A DNA stretch of 64,000 nucleotides, taken from assembly GCF_900186585.1 (NCBI RefSeq), contig NZ_FYDD01000003.1, forward strand, positions 682,001 to 746,000, written 5' to 3'. Of this stretch, positions 7,506 to 15,624 are shown piece by piece. Every line of letters begins with the position of its first letter. The first letter of the stretch is position 1. The notes below the pieces were generated by a model. That model did no database searches, was not told the origin of the DNA, and saw only the letters and a program-made list of their open reading frames with translations. A program made the translations under genes and the position numbers. This DNA is from Massiliimalia timonensis. Its GTDB lineage: Bacteria > Bacillota > Clostridia > Oscillospirales > Ruminococcaceae.

Positions 7506-9332
7506 TCAGGAATGAAGATGCTGATACAGGGCTTCGGCGCTTTCCTGTGTCAGTTTCCCAGCGGTTTTTAGTTCCTCTACGGTTGCTGCCCGCATGGCCT
7601 TTTGGGTCTTAAAAGCCTTTAACAGGGCAAACGCCTTTTTCTCCCCGATCCCTTTTACCGATGTCAAACCCATGGTAAAGGTATTCTGCTTGTGCTTTTG
7701 CCGTTGATAGGTGATAGAAAAACGGTGCACTTCATCCTGAATTTGGGTAACGAGCTTGAAAGCGGTTTTGTTGCTGTAAAGCTGGATCTCCCCGCCGGTG
7801 GAGGCGATAGCGCGCGTCTTATGTTTGGAGTCTTTGACCATGCCGAATACCGGGACGTTGATCCCAAGTTCTTTCAGCAGCGGTACCACTACGCCTACAT
7901 GGCCGCTCCCTCCGTCCAGCAGGATCAAATCAGGCAAGCGTTTGAAGCCCTCGTCTGTCACGGTTTCGTCCAGATAGTTTTTGAAACGGCGGGTGATCAT
8001 CTCCCGCATACAGGCATAGTCGTCCTGAGTCACGTTTTCCTTCATGGAAAACTTTTTATAGGCGGATTTGAGTGGCTTGGCATTTTGGAATACCACCATG
8101 CCGCCGACCATATAATCATTTCCGATGTTGGAAATGTCATAACTTTCAATATATTCCGGCTCTTTAGGCAGCCCCAGAAGCCTGCCAAGCTCCTGCTGGG
8201 CAATGATCTCGCGGGATTTTTTGTTCAAGCGCAGGGAAAGCTGTTCCAGCGCATTGCTCTGCGCCATTTCGATCAGGCGTTTTTGCTCGCCTTTCTGCGG
8301 GACGTTGATGGACACCCTGTGCCCGGCAAGCTCGGAAAAATAGTCCTGATACAGTTCGGTATCCGGCAGGGGAACGGCAAGGGAGAGGTAGCGTGGGATA
8401 TCCGCCCCCTTGGTGTAATACTGGGAAAGGAATTGGAGCATCAGTTCTTCCGTGTCAAAGACATCGTAAAACATAAAGTCGTCTTTATCATGCAGCCGCC
8501 CGCCCCGGAATTTCAACACGGCGATGCATGCGGTGCTGACAGAATGCTCCACCGCTACAAAATCCTGATCCTTTTCAGAATTTAAAAGGACTTTCTGGGT
8601 CTGGCCCAGCCGCTGGATCGCCAGCAGCCGGTCGCGTAGCTTTGCAGCCTTTTCAAATTCCAGATTTTCCGCGGCTTCCTCCATCTGTTTTTGCAGCGCC
8701 TCCACAGAACGGGAACTTCCGTTTTTCAGGTAGGCTACCGCCTCTTTGACGATCTGCTGATATTCCGGCGGAGAAATTTTTCCTAAACAGATCCCGGCAC
8801 AGTTTTTGATGTGGTAGTTTAAACAGGGACGTGTCTTTTTAAACTCCTCTGGAAACTTTTTTCCGCAGACGGGAAGGGAAAACACCTTGTTCACCTCGTC
8901 TACCGACTGTTTGACCGAGAATGAGCTGGTATACGGGCCCAAGTATTCCGCTCCGTCGTCCAGCTTCTGCTTGACGGCCTGAATGCGGGGGTAAGGCCCA
9001 GGGGTGATCTTGACGTAGTGGTAGCCCTTGTCGTCTTTGAGCAGGATATTATATTTTGGGGTGTACTGCTTGATCAAGCTGCATTCCAGGACCAGGGCCT
9101 CAAATTCACTGTCGCAGACGATATAGTCAAAGTCCTCGACCAGCGAAACCATTTTCCGCACCTTTTCGTTGTGCCCTTTATTTTGTCGGAAATAGCTGAC
9201 CACCCTGTTTTTGAGCTTTTTGGCCTTTCCGATATAAATGATCTGGCCGGCGTTGTCCTTCATCAGGTATACGCCGGGTTTTAATACAAGGCTGTTTGCT
9301 TTGGCGCGCAGCCGGTCAATTCGTTCCATCAT
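7506..9332 (-). CDS. uvrC: UvrABC system subunit C (excinuclease)
   Basis: A 608-residue UvrC, the nuclease that cuts on both sides of a UvrB-marked lesion in nucleotide excision repair. In order: GIY-YIG nuclease domain for the 3' cut (PGVYLMKDNAGQIIYIGKAK, about 19-38), UVR motif that binds UvrB (about 208-238), RNase H-like domain for the 5' cut (YDISNIGNDYMVGGMVVF), and C-terminal helix-hairpin-helix pair (VKGIGEKKAFALL). The start overlaps the end of the upstream radical SAM gene by 17 bases, with AAGGA inside that gene, so the two are translationally coupled. Confidence 0.97.
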   Translation of the reverse strand: MMERIDRLRAKANSLVLKPGVYLMKDNAGQIIYIGKAKKLKNRVVSYFRQNKGHNEKVRKMVSLVEDFDYIVCDSEFEALVLECSLIKQYTPKYNILLKDDKGYHYVKITPGPYPRIQAVKQKLDDGAEYLGPYTSSFSVKQSVDEVNKVFSLPVCGKKFPEEFKKTRPCLNYHIKNCAGICLGKISPPEYQQIVKEAVAYLKNGSSRSVEALQKQMEEAAENLEFEKAAKLRDRLLAIQRLGQTQKVLLNSEKDQDFVAVEHSVSTACIAVLKFRGGRLHDKDDFMFYDVFDTEELMLQFLSQYYTKGADIPRYLSLAVPLPDTELYQDYFSELAGHRVSINVPQKGEQKRLIEMAQSNALEQLSLRLNKKSREIIAQQELGRLLGLPKEPEYIESYDISNIGNDYMVGGMVVFQNAKPLKSAYKKFSMKENVTQDDYACMREMITRRFKNYLDETVTDEGFKRLPDLILLDGGSGHVGVVVPLLKELGINVPVFGMVKDSKHKTRAIASTGGEIQLYSNKTAFKLVTQIQDEVHRFSITYQRQKHKQNTFTMGLTSVKGIGEKKAFALLKAFKTQKAMRAATVEELKTAGKLTQESAEALYQHLHS

Positions 9333-11055
9333 CTTCTAGTTCCTTCATTGGTAAAATCGTGGTTTGTGCGTTGCCCAGCAGGTCACGCTGCCGGTAGGAA
9401 TAAAGGACGGCGACCCGCTCGACTTCCTGTTCCGGGGAGGGGAACACCTCAATGTGCGCCTGCCGGCAGATCAGTTTGGTCTCTGTACCGGAAAGCTGGG
9501 GGAGATAGTTCGCCACCTTGTCAGGATCGTCGAAAAAGCGGTAAATACACCCCCGGTATTCCGGCTCCAGGGAAACGGTCAGCCATTCCGGGATCTTTTT
9601 TGCTTTTTCGTGGGAATACAAATCGTGTTTGGCAAGCCACTGAAAACGCGTACTGTCGCCCCGGTTCAATGTCTGGAAAAAGCGGTAGAGGATGGTGTAG
9701 TACTCCACGTTGGAATGGGATACCAGATGATACCCCTGCTCTTCGTAAAAGGAGGCAAGCGCCTCAAAGCAATCGAAGGGGGTGGGGAACAGGCCGACCA
9801 GATAAGAGATAAGCTGCTGGAACCGTCCGGAATTATAGTAGGTTTCCACCATTTCCTCCAGCATTTTCAATTTTAAAAGCTTTTCATAGGGGAGTTCCCT
9901 GGTATACAGCACCTCATAGGGAGGGAATTCGCTGCACACGATCCCGTACTGGGAGGCGGTCTCATAAAGTCCGGAGCCTTTCAAAAGCTTTAAAAAGCCG
10001 ACCTGTAGCTGGTCCGGCGACAGGGAATAGACATCGTTAAAGGACTGCTGGAACTGCTCATAGCTTTCCAAAGGCAGGCCGATGATCAAATCAAGGTGGA
10101 GGTGGATGTTATCCCCCTGCTTCAATTCTCCTACGATATGCCGCAGCAGGGAAAGCTTCGTGATCCGGCGGATCGCTTTTAGGGTGGGCGGATAGGTGGA
10201 TTGTACCCCGATCTCAAATTGGAACTGCCCCCTGCGGACCGTTTTCAAAAAGGAAAGGATTTCACCGTCCAAAAGTTCCGCCGCGATCTCAAAATGAAAA
10301 TTTGTGATCCCGTTGTCGTGCTCGGCCAGATATTGCCAGATGCTCATAGCATACTGTTTGTCACAGTTGAACGTCCGGTCCACGAATTTTACCTGACGCA
10401 CTTTCTGACTTAAAAAGAAATCGAGCGCCCGGAACACCTTTGGTAGGCTCATAAAACGGACGTTGTGGTCGTTGCAGGAAAGGCAGTACTGGCAGGAAAA
10501 CGGACAGCCTCGGCTGCTTTCAAAATAAATGATCTTATGTTCCAGTTCGGTCATATTGTGATATACAAAGGGAAGGTCGTCCATAGAGATCGGCGGCATA
10601 TCCGGATTTTCTGAAATACTACCCTCAACCCAGCAGGTGATCCCCGGAATAGATTGTAAAGGCGCTTTGCTTTCCAGTGCCTGAAGCAACCGGAACACCG
10701 TTTCTTCCCCTTCGCCGTGCACTACAAGGTCGGCAGAGGTGCGCTCTAAAACCTGAGCGGCGTTATAGCTGACCTCCGGCCCGCCGAAAAAGATAAACGC
10801 CTGCGGCAGTACCTTTTTCAGTTCCGCCGCCAGCCGGCAGACTATGGAAAAATTCCAGATATAACAGGAAAAACCAATGACATCCGGACATTCTTTAAAA
10901 ATTTCCGGCAGGATCTGCTCCGGGCGCTGATTGATAGTAAATTCCGCAAGGCAGATCCCGCTTACCCCGCGGGACTGGGCATATTCCTTTAAGTATCGGA
11001 TCGCCAGGTTAGAGTGGATATATTTGGCGTTGATCCCCACCAGCAAAGTTTTCAT
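9316..11055 (-). CDS. B12-binding radical SAM protein with DUF4080
   Basis: A 579-residue radical SAM enzyme. Residues 1-140 look like a cobalamin-binding Rossmann domain (GFSCYIWNFSIV, then FIFFGGPEVSYNA); SSRGCPFSCQYCLSC (about 180-194) holds the CxxxCxxC that binds the 4Fe-4S cluster; the C-terminal third matches DUF4080. Substrate and product are unknown for this family. It is the promoter-proximal gene of a two-gene unit with uvrC and overlaps it by 17 bases, a linkage I cannot explain from known function. A plausible minus-strand promoter (TGGAAA, 17 bases, TATGAT) lies at about 11094-11122. Confidence 0.9.
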   Translation of the reverse strand: MKTLLVGINAKYIHSNLAIRYLKEYAQSRGVSGICLAEFTINQRPEQILPEIFKECPDVIGFSCYIWNFSIVCRLAAELKKVLPQAFIFFGGPEVSYNAAQVLERTSADLVVHGEGEETVFRLLQALESKAPLQSIPGITCWVEGSISENPDMPPISMDDLPFVYHNMTELEHKIIYFESSRGCPFSCQYCLSCNDHNVRFMSLPKVFRALDFFLSQKVRQVKFVDRTFNCDKQYAMSIWQYLAEHDNGITNFHFEIAAELLDGEILSFLKTVRRGQFQFEIGVQSTYPPTLKAIRRITKLSLLRHIVGELKQGDNIHLHLDLIIGLPLESYEQFQQSFNDVYSLSPDQLQVGFLKLLKGSGLYETASQYGIVCSEFPPYEVLYTRELPYEKLLKLKMLEEMVETYYNSGRFQQLISYLVGLFPTPFDCFEALASFYEEQGYHLVSHSNVEYYTILYRFFQTLNRGDSTRFQWLAKHDLYSHEKAKKIPEWLTVSLEPEYRGCIYRFFDDPDKVANYLPQLSGTETKLICRQAHIEVFPSPEQEVERVAVLYSYRQRDLLGNAQTTILPMKELEDDGTN

Positions 11056-11168
11056 CGTTTCATTCCCTTACCTTTTTTCTATGCTCTTTTTATCATATCA
11101 TAACTTTCTGCAATTTTCCACTGTAGGGTGCTTTTTGCGGAACAGAATGTGTTAAAAGCCGCGGTGAG

Positions 11169-11289
11169 GTGAAACTGAGGCCGAGATAGAAAAATATGGT
11201 GTTTTCCAGTGCCTGTCGGCAACCTTACACGGAAATTTTTCCGTCCTATGTCCGGAGGTTATCAGGAATAAACTTCACAGCCTAGTCAT
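11169..11289. ncRNA. Candidate structured RNA, unassigned
   Basis: The 325-base gap between the radical SAM gene and the rhomboid-like gene holds a nested set of stems: outer GTG/CAT plus ACT-AGGC (11174-11181) with GCCTAGT (11280-11286); middle CCTG (11212-11215) with CAGG (11263-11266); then AACCT (11221-11225) with AGGTT (11256-11260); and an apical ACGGAAA/TTTCCGT hairpin (11229-11244). The result is one long bulged hairpin with an open centre, loosely 6S-like. I see no convincing promoter, terminator or riboswitch signature, and the strand is unknown. Confidence 0.3.
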
Positions 11290-11319
11290 GAAAAATTTAC
11301 GTCTTTGGAAGAAAATGCC

Positions 11320-11348
11320 TTGATAATCAAAGGCAAATTTAGTATGAT
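11320..11348 (+). promoter_or_regulatory. Promoter of the rhomboid-like gene
   Basis: TTGATA (11320-11325), 17-base spacer, TATGAT (11343-11348), about 30 bases before the start codon at 11381. Confidence 0.7.
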
Positions 11349-11380
11349 GTTTATAGAATATCATTTAAAGGGGACTATTC

Positions 11381-12043
11381 ATGAATTGGTTAGATAAATT
11401 GGAACGGAAATGCGGCAGGGTAGCGATCCCGAACCTGATGTTTTTGATCGTGTGCGGGATGTTTACCGTGTTTCTCTGTGATCTTTTGCTGCCGCAGCTT
11501 CAGGTGAGCTATTGGCTTTATTTAGACCGTGGACTGGTACTGCAGGGGCAGGTGTGGCGTTTGCTGACCTTTATTTTCCTGCCGACCTCTACCAGCCCGA
11601 TCTGGATCATTTTCAGCCTTTATTTTTACTATTTAGCAGGAAGCGGGCTGGAATCCCAGTGGGGGGCGTTTCGCTTCAACGTGTATTATCTGGTGGGGAT
11701 GATCGGCACGATCATTGGCGCGATGATTACCGGCGGGGCGGACAACACTTATTTGAACCTATCGCTTTTCTTTGGGTTTGCGGCGCTGTTCCCTAATTTT
11801 CAGATGCTGCTGTTCTTCATCATTCCGATCAAGATCAAATACCTTGCTTATCTGGACGCGCTTTTGTTTTTGGCAGGGCTTATTTTCGGGACGTGGTCAC
11901 AGCGGGTGGCGATCTTATTTTCGATCCTCAATTTCCTGTTGTTTTTTGGCGGGGATTTCTTCCGTAATATCAGACAGACGATCAAATATCGGAAAAGGCA
12001 GAAAGAGTTTCGCAGTTATTTTAATAATAACCAGCGATGGTAA
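11381..12043 (+). CDS. Rhomboid-like membrane protein without the catalytic serine
   Basis: A 220-residue polytopic protein with about six membrane segments and a short basic C-terminal tail (RQTIKYRKRQKEFRSYF). The overall pattern, an amphipathic N-terminus, VLQGQVWRLLTFIFLP before the second helix and ESQWGAFRFNVYYLVGMIG after the loop, matches rhomboid/derlin-like proteins. However, where an active rhomboid has GxSG there is only SLFFGFAALFP, and no helix-6 histidine is obvious. I therefore read it as a pseudoprotease that probably binds rather than cuts membrane clients. It is monocistronic, with its own promoter (11320-11348) and terminator (12054-12093). Confidence 0.8.
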   Translation: MNWLDKLERKCGRVAIPNLMFLIVCGMFTVFLCDLLLPQLQVSYWLYLDRGLVLQGQVWRLLTFIFLPTSTSPIWIIFSLYFYYLAGSGLESQWGAFRFNVYYLVGMIGTIIGAMITGGADNTYLNLSLFFGFAALFPNFQMLLFFIIPIKIKYLAYLDALLFLAGLIFGTWSQRVAILFSILNFLLFFGGDFFRNIRQTIKYRKRQKEFRSYFNNNQRW

Positions 12044-12053
12044 AACTTTACTG

Positions 12054-12093
12054 AACAGCTGTGAAGGAGTTTTCTCCTTGACGGCTGTTTTTC
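12054..12093 (+). terminator. Terminator after the rhomboid-like gene
   Basis: AACAGC (12054-12059) pairs with GCTGTT (12084-12089), and AAGGAG pairs with CTCCTT inside it; the stem is followed by TTTTCTTTTT. Confidence 0.85.
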
Positions 12094-12130
12094 TTTTTGA
12101 AAATAAGTAGGAAAAAGGGGCGAAAAATGG

Positions 12131-12136
12131 TATAAT
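12131..12136 (+). promoter_or_regulatory. Probable -10 box of the addBA operon
   Basis: A perfect TATAAT lies 40 bases before the addB start. The -35 position (TAGGAA at 17 bases) is poor, so promoter strength is uncertain. Confidence 0.45.
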
Positions 12137-12175
12137 AAAAATCAAAATAAGGAAGAAAGGGATTCGCAGGCAGAT

Positions 12176-15100
12176 ATGGTCCATTTTATTTTAGGAAGAG
12201 CGGGAAGCGGAAAATCACAGGAAGTGCTGGAACGAGTCCGGCAGTCCGCGAATGGAAAACAGAATATTTTTGTGGTGGTCCCGGAACAGTTCACCTTTGA
12301 AACGGAGCGTAAGTTTTACCACGCGTTAGGCGCCGCGGCTCTGCGAAATGTGAAGATCATCAGCTTCAGCCGGATCGCGCACCAGGTGTTTAAGGAATAC
12401 GGCGGGGCGGCAGGCGACTATGCGGACGACAGCGTTAAGCTGATTTTGATGAGCGCGGCCGTGGAAGAGGTTCGCTCCCAGCTGACCGCCTATGCAAAGT
12501 CGGCCGAACACGGGACGTTTTTACAGACCATGCTGGAAATGGTGACGGAACTAAAAAATGCGGATCTGGACGGGGAGGCTTTTTTTAGGCACGCAAAACA
12601 GCTTTCCAACGAAAAATTAAAAGCAAAGGCTGGGGATATTTCCCTGATCTATTCGGTGTATGACGCAATGCTAGGCGCCCATTACAAAGACCATTTGGAC
12701 GATCTTTCCCGCGCGGTGGAAAAGATCCGCAAGCATGGATATTTTAAGGACAGCCTGATCTTTATTGATGAATTTAAAGGGTTTACCGCCCGGGAATTTT
12801 CTATGCTTCGGGTGATGATGGAAACGGCGCAGGAAGTGACGGTTTCCCTTTGCCTGGATCCCGCCGCTTCGGGCGAAAACCAGCTTTTTTACTGCGTGGA
12901 CCAAACCTATCAGAAGTTAAAGCAGTTGGCGCGGCAGGGGATGCAAAAAGTTTCCGTGCCGACAGTTTTATCAAAACAGCACCGGTTCCAGTCACCGGAG
13001 CTGGCGCATCTGGAACAGCAGGTGTTTTCTTCCTCACCTAAAGCTTTCGGTGAGGAATGCACACATTTTAAAGGGGTTCTGGCGGCAAATGAATATGACG
13101 AGGCGGACTATGTGGGGGCAACGATCCGGGAGCTGGTGCAGGAGCAGGGGCTTCGGTACCGCGACATCGTGGTGGTTTCCCGTGATTTCCAGACTGTGCA
13201 GAGCTGTTTGGAAAACGCCTTTTTAAAGTATGAGATCCCATATTATTTGGACACGGTAAAAAATATCGGCGCTTCGCCTTTGATCCGGATGATCGACCTT
13301 TGCCTGTCCTGCGCCGGCGGCAGTTTAAAGTCTGACGACCTGATCTCGCTGTTAAAATGCGGGTTCTGCGGCTACACAGCGGAAGAGATCGCGCTGCTGG
13401 AAAATTATGTATTCCTGTGGGACATCAAAGGAGATCAATGGGAAAAACCTTTTGTCAACAGTATTTTTGGGATGGACCAGCCCTCTGGTGAGGAGGAGCT
13501 TCAGCAGCATACGCTGGCGCTGCTTGGTTTCAATAGAATCAGGGAGCATTTATATACTGCCTTGGCAAGCTTCCGGGAACAGGTTTCGGGCGCTGATGCA
13601 GGGCAGATCTGTACAGCGCTGGCAAACCTTTTAGAGGCATTAAAGGTGCGGGAGTCCATAAACCGGATGATCGAAGAACTGAAAGAGGATTCTTTGGCAG
13701 AGCAGATAGAACAGGTGCGGGATCACCGTCAGGTATGGGAGATCACCGAAGAGATCCTGCGGCTGATCACTACGGTGATCGGACGGAACAAGCTGTCGGT
13801 CCGCCGGTTTCAGGAACTATTTTTGGCGGTGGCCGCAAACTTTGATTTGGGCACCCTGCCGCAGACGGTGGATTGCGTGACTGCTGGAAGCGCGGAGCGC
13901 ATCCGTACCGACTGTCCAAAGGCGCTGTTCATCTTAGAAGCAAACGACAAGGTGTTTCCATATATTCCGGAGAACCGCGGCCTGCTGACCGATAAGGAGC
14001 GTCAGGATCTTATTGGGATCGGGGTAGAGCTGTCAGCCCCTTTGAAAGATAAGATTCGGGAAGAAAAATTTATCGCCTACAAATCACTGGCGATCCCTTC
14101 CCAGCAGTTGTTCGTCATTGCCAGAAAAGCAGATATGAAAGGTGCGGCAAAAGCGCCGTCTTACCTGTTCCAGCAGTTTAAGCGGATGTTTGGCCCTACG
14201 GCAGTGCAGGACACTGATGACGTGGATCGCATTTACTTTTGTAAAACAAAACCCACCGCCTTTTCGGTGCTGGCGTACCAGTACCGTCAGGATCATGAGC
14301 TGACCGCCTCCCTGCGGGAATACTTTTCTCACGATCCGCTTTACAAAGGCCGGATGGAGCGTATTTCCCAAAGCCTTGACCGCAGCAGGCAGCGCTTGCC
14401 GGACCGGGAAACCGCAAGGGCGCTTTACGGGGACTCTATTTATCTTTCCCCGTCGCAAGTGGAAAAGTACCACGCCTGCAAATTCCGGTATTTCTGCGAA
14501 TATGGGATGCGTCTGCGCCCGAGGGAACGGATCCAGCTCAACGGAAGCAGCCGTGGGCTGGTGATCCATCATATTTTACAGGCTGTCTGCGAGCAAATAG
14601 ATGATTACAGCTTTTTTGATGAAGAAAAAATACGCGGTTTGGTAGAACGGGAGCTGGAGGCTTACCTTTCTGATATGCTTGACGGGAAGAGCCGTTCCAA
14701 GCGGTTTTTATACCTTTATCGCCGTATTTTCCGAACCATCATGCTGATCTTAAAACAGCTTTTTGAGGAATTGTCCCAAAGCCTGTTCCGTCCGGCTGAA
14801 TTTGAATACCGGATCGGTGAGCCGGAGCACGTCCGCCCGCTGGCGATCCAAAATGCGGACGGGCTGAAGCTGTACATGATCGGTACGGTGGATCGGATCG
14901 ACCAATACGAGGCAAAAGACGGCTCCACCTATCTGCGGGTAGTCGATTATAAATCCGGCACAAAAGAATTTGCGTTGTCCGATCTGATGAATGGGGTCAA
15001 CCTGCAGATGTTTTTATACCTGATGTGTTTGGAGAAAAACGGGCAACAGTTTTACCGGCAGGCAAAAGGCGCGGGTGTATTGTATATGCCTGCCAGAGAG

Positions 15101-15607
15101 CCTGCGGCAGATTTGCAGCGGGGTGCCGCGCCGGAGGAGATCCAGAAAAAGGTATCGCAGAATTTCTGCATGAAAGGCATGGTGCTGGACGAGGAGGAAG
15201 TCCTGCGGGCCATGGAACGCGACCTTGCGGGCAGATATATTCCAGTATCTGTAACCAAAAAGGCTTACGACAAGGACCATCGCCTGAAAGAAGAGGTATT
15301 CATTGACCACCATGCCAACGAAGCGCTGTTTGGCTCCAGAAACATGAATTTCCTGCTTTCTTCCGAGCAGCTGGGACAGCTTTACAGAAAACTGGAGCGC
15401 ACCTTAAAACAGATGGCGCGGGAAATGGAACACGGAAATATCGAGGCCAAGCCCCTGCGTAAAAGCAAGGAACTGGTGGGCTGCGCATACTGCCAATTTC
15501 AGACTGCCTGCGGCTTTGAAGAGGGTGACGACGTGACTGAGTACCAGTCGTTTGACAAATCGGAATTATTTGAAACACTTGCTCGGGAAGAGCAAACAGA
15601 TCGTTGA
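12176..15607 (+). CDS. addB: AddB subunit of the AddAB helicase-nuclease
   Basis: A 1143-residue AddB/RexB-type subunit, partner of AddA in resecting double-strand breaks for RecA-dependent recombination. It starts with a Walker A motif (GRAGSGKS, residues 7-14). The C-terminal nuclease domain shows VVDYKSG (about 922-928). Four cysteines expected to hold the iron-sulfur cluster are present: one in YHACKFRYFC (about 767) and three in CAYCQFQTAC (about 1103, 1106, 1112). It ends 17 bases before addA, as in most Firmicutes. The ribosome binding site is weak (AGGCAG). A 28-base near-palindrome sits inside the coding region at 13030-13057. Confidence 0.95.
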   Translation: MVHFILGRAGSGKSQEVLERVRQSANGKQNIFVVVPEQFTFETERKFYHALGAAALRNVKIISFSRIAHQVFKEYGGAAGDYADDSVKLILMSAAVEEVRSQLTAYAKSAEHGTFLQTMLEMVTELKNADLDGEAFFRHAKQLSNEKLKAKAGDISLIYSVYDAMLGAHYKDHLDDLSRAVEKIRKHGYFKDSLIFIDEFKGFTAREFSMLRVMMETAQEVTVSLCLDPAASGENQLFYCVDQTYQKLKQLARQGMQKVSVPTVLSKQHRFQSPELAHLEQQVFSSSPKAFGEECTHFKGVLAANEYDEADYVGATIRELVQEQGLRYRDIVVVSRDFQTVQSCLENAFLKYEIPYYLDTVKNIGASPLIRMIDLCLSCAGGSLKSDDLISLLKCGFCGYTAEEIALLENYVFLWDIKGDQWEKPFVNSIFGMDQPSGEEELQQHTLALLGFNRIREHLYTALASFREQVSGADAGQICTALANLLEALKVRESINRMIEELKEDSLAEQIEQVRDHRQVWEITEEILRLITTVIGRNKLSVRRFQELFLAVAANFDLGTLPQTVDCVTAGSAERIRTDCPKALFILEANDKVFPYIPENRGLLTDKERQDLIGIGVELSAPLKDKIREEKFIAYKSLAIPSQQLFVIARKADMKGAAKAPSYLFQQFKRMFGPTAVQDTDDVDRIYFCKTKPTAFSVLAYQYRQDHELTASLREYFSHDPLYKGRMERISQSLDRSRQRLPDRETARALYGDSIYLSPSQVEKYHACKFRYFCEYGMRLRPRERIQLNGSSRGLVIHHILQAVCEQIDDYSFFDEEKIRGLVERELEAYLSDMLDGKSRSKRFLYLYRRIFRTIMLILKQLFEELSQSLFRPAEFEYRIGEPEHVRPLAIQNADGLKLYMIGTVDRIDQYEAKDGSTYLRVVDYKSGTKEFALSDLMNGVNLQMFLYLMCLEKNGQQFYRQAKGAGVLYMPAREPAADLQRGAAPEEIQKKVSQNFCMKGMVLDEEEVLRAMERDLAGRYIPVSVTKKAYDKDHRLKEEVFIDHHANEALFGSRNMNFLLSSEQLGQLYRKLERTLKQMAREMEHGNIEAKPLRKSKELVGCAYCQFQTACGFEEGDDVTEYQSFDKSELFETLAREEQTDR

Positions 15608-15624
15608 AACAATAGGAGAGATCA

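Noticed and set aside
7692-8585. 297-codon open frame antisense to uvrC
   Set aside because: Complementary to conserved UvrC sequence; no ribosome binding site, composition matches an antisense shadow.
11161-11300. Known riboswitch (cobalamin, cyclic di-GMP, ykkC or ydaO type) in the gap
   Set aside because: A hairpin architecture is present, but the conserved core sequences of these classes are not.
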